Shown: piece after piece, positions 62,750-64,000 of the stretch
Layout: the number at the start of each line of letters is the position of its first letter
Numbering within the stretch: the first letter of the stretch is position 1
Assembly (NCBI GenBank): GCA_024364735.1
Contig: JAGFNQ010004757.1
Span: 917,437 to 981,436 of the forward strand
Direction of reading: 5' to 3'
DNA length: 64,000 nucleotides
Source: Boesenbergia rotunda
Lineage: Eukaryota; Streptophyta; Magnoliopsida; Zingiberales; Zingiberaceae
Program-made: the position numbers and the translations under genes
Notes under the pieces: generated by a model
The model's database searches: none
Told to the model about the DNA's origin: nothing
What the model saw: the letters and a program-made list of their open reading frames with translations, nothing else

Positions 62750-64000
62750 GTTATAGGGCAGTGGATTCTAATTCAGTGTTGATGGGAAATGATACATCTT
62801 GCAAAGTCATCAACATAGGGAATATTAAAATCAAGATATTTGATGTTTAATTAGAACTTTATGTGATATCAGATACATATTAGATATAAAGAAGAATTTG
62901 ATCTCACTAAGTACACTAGATGGTATATGTTGCAATTACAAATCAGTGAGCGGGGTGATAAAGGTTAGCAAGGGAGTTCTGACGGTAATGAAAGGACAAA
63001 CGGTAGCAGGAAACATCTACAAATTGATAGGGACTACAATTGTAGGTAGACTCGCCTCGAAAGAGTTTGAATTAGAAAGTACAGTCTTGTGGCATATGCG
63101 ATTAGGGCATATAAGCGAACATGTGATGCTGGAGCTTCACAAAAGCGATTTGTTGAAGGGCGTTAAGATGTGCAAGCTTGAAATCTGCAAATTTTGTATC
63201 CTTGGGGAACAGAGAAAAGTGCAATTCAAGATGGCAATACACAAGACGGAGGGAATTCTGGACTATATACATATAGATCCTTGGGGATCAGCCAATGTAG
63301 TATTACGTGGAGGACACTTATATTTTGTGAGTTTTATTGATGATTACTCACAAAATGTCTGGATATACTTCATGTGTTATAAGTCAGAACTTTTACTAAG
63401 TTTAAACTATGAAAAACTGAAGTAGAGAATCAGACAGAAAGGAAGATCAAATATCTTAAGTCAGATAATTGAACTAAGTACACAGATTTAAAATTTCAGG
63501 AATTTTGTGAGCAACATGGAATAATGAAGCATTTCTCAATTCGCATAACACCTCAGCATAACGGTGTGGCGAAAAGAATGAACAGGATAATCATTGAGAA
63601 GGCAAGATGTCTCAGGCTAAATGCAGGGCTAACAAAGAATTTTTAGGCAAAAGCGATAAACATGGTATGCTATCTCATTAATAAATCACCAAGAACAGCA
63701 CTAGAAGGTAAAGTATTAGAGGAAGTATGGACAGGAAATCCAGTAGATTACTTGTATCTTTGAGATTTTGGATATCCAGCCTATATGCACATATCTAGTG
63801 AGGGAAGATCAATGCTGGATGCGAAGTCAAAACAGTGCATTTGTCTGGGGTATTAGAAAAGAGTTAAAGACTCCAAGTTTTGGGATGCTAAGGCAAACAA
63901 GATGGTGATCAGTAAAGATGTGGTGTTTGACGATAAAGTCATGCTACAACGTACTCATGAAGAAGGAAAGAAAACACCACAGAGCAATAAGGAGAAAGAG
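62750..64000 (+). pseudogene. Protease remnant and integrase of the Tnt1-like element
   Basis: The protease part keeps only SCKVINIGNIKIKIFDV and KKNLISLSTLDG; the catalytic DSG/DSA segment is missing. The integrase frame 62898-63425 has HMRLGHISEHVMLELHKSDL, CKLEICKFCILGEQ (HHCC) and the first catalytic Asp in YIHIDPWGSA, then FVSFIDDYSQNVWIYFM. After a stop it continues LKSDN (second Asp) and TPQHNGVAKRMNRI, where the catalytic Glu is Lys. It ends at the window edge in VSKDVVFDD-like residues. Dead copy. Confidence 0.88.

Larger units (their letters stand above)
61341..64000 (+). mobile_element. Tnt1-like (Tork) Copia element, decayed, runs off the window
   Basis: LTR about 61341-61862, PBS-like TTTGTATCAGATTAAGG (61867-61883; cf. 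TTGGTATCAGAGC), gag, a truncated protease region and integrase, reaching the window end before RT. Many stops. The only LTR visible is the 5' one. Confidence 0.8.

Overview
The window is nuclear DNA from a flowering plant with a large, retrotransposon-rich genome. Two intact, intron-containing host genes lie on the minus strand: a bL17-type (mitochondrial) ribosomal protein at 22885-25782 and the translation factor eIF2-alpha at 53564-59401. Nearly everything else is nested transposons. GC-rich first exons and the kinds of LTR elements present suit a monocot, but no marker here fixes the species.

Layout. 1-755: old LTR-like remnant. 756-21001: a Tat-lineage Gypsy element, internally deleted. 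Its 5' LTR is split by a young SIRE-like Copia element (element A, 1368-10370, TSD TGATC). Its 3' half holds a TRIM (14399-15083), an 85-bp minisatellite, a Mutator-like MITE inside that minisatellite, and a broken antisense, apparently spliced coiled-coil gene with its own TATA box. 21003-21541: a fold-back element. 22885-25782: bL17m gene, with a MITE about 160 bp upstream of its ATG. 26944-32812: an older SIRE-type LTR (F) split by a gag-only SIRE element (D, 27194-32159, TSD GCGGG). 32813-34187: Gypsy pol fragment. 34188-51241: a Copia element (B) with a second SIRE-like element (C, 37132-44707) inserted in its reverse transcriptase and a solo LTR (E, 49596-50611) in its 5' LTR. C itself carries a TRIM (41552-42187) inside an extra ORF. 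51242-52490: another LTR leader. 53564-59401: eIF2-alpha, whose fourth intron holds two decayed RTE-type LINEs in opposite orientation. 60062-60215: an orphan exon-like stretch. 60216-61340: Gypsy LTR remnant. 61341-64000: a decayed Tnt1-like Copia running off the edge.

How the parts work together. Every large LTR element lacks different modules: A lacks protease and integrase, D lacks all of pol, C keeps only the start of gag plus an extra ORF, and the Gypsy lacks half of RNase H and the integrase core. Yet several have clean TSDs and similar LTRs, so they were probably moved by enzymes supplied in trans.

The most striking unexplained signal is architectural. The SIRE-like LTR families each carry an array of paired palindromes. 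In most of them the array sits just upstream of the TATA box, and each subfamily has its own palindrome: GGGCGCCC in A, CAGTCGACTG in D, E and F, and GATCGGTC/GACCGATC in C. Two Gypsy LTRs have comparable arrays (CCCGAG/CTCGGG and CCCGACC/GGTCGGG). In C the same palindromes recur inside the element, ahead of the leader of its extra ORF. This looks like a shared, fast-evolving promoter design.
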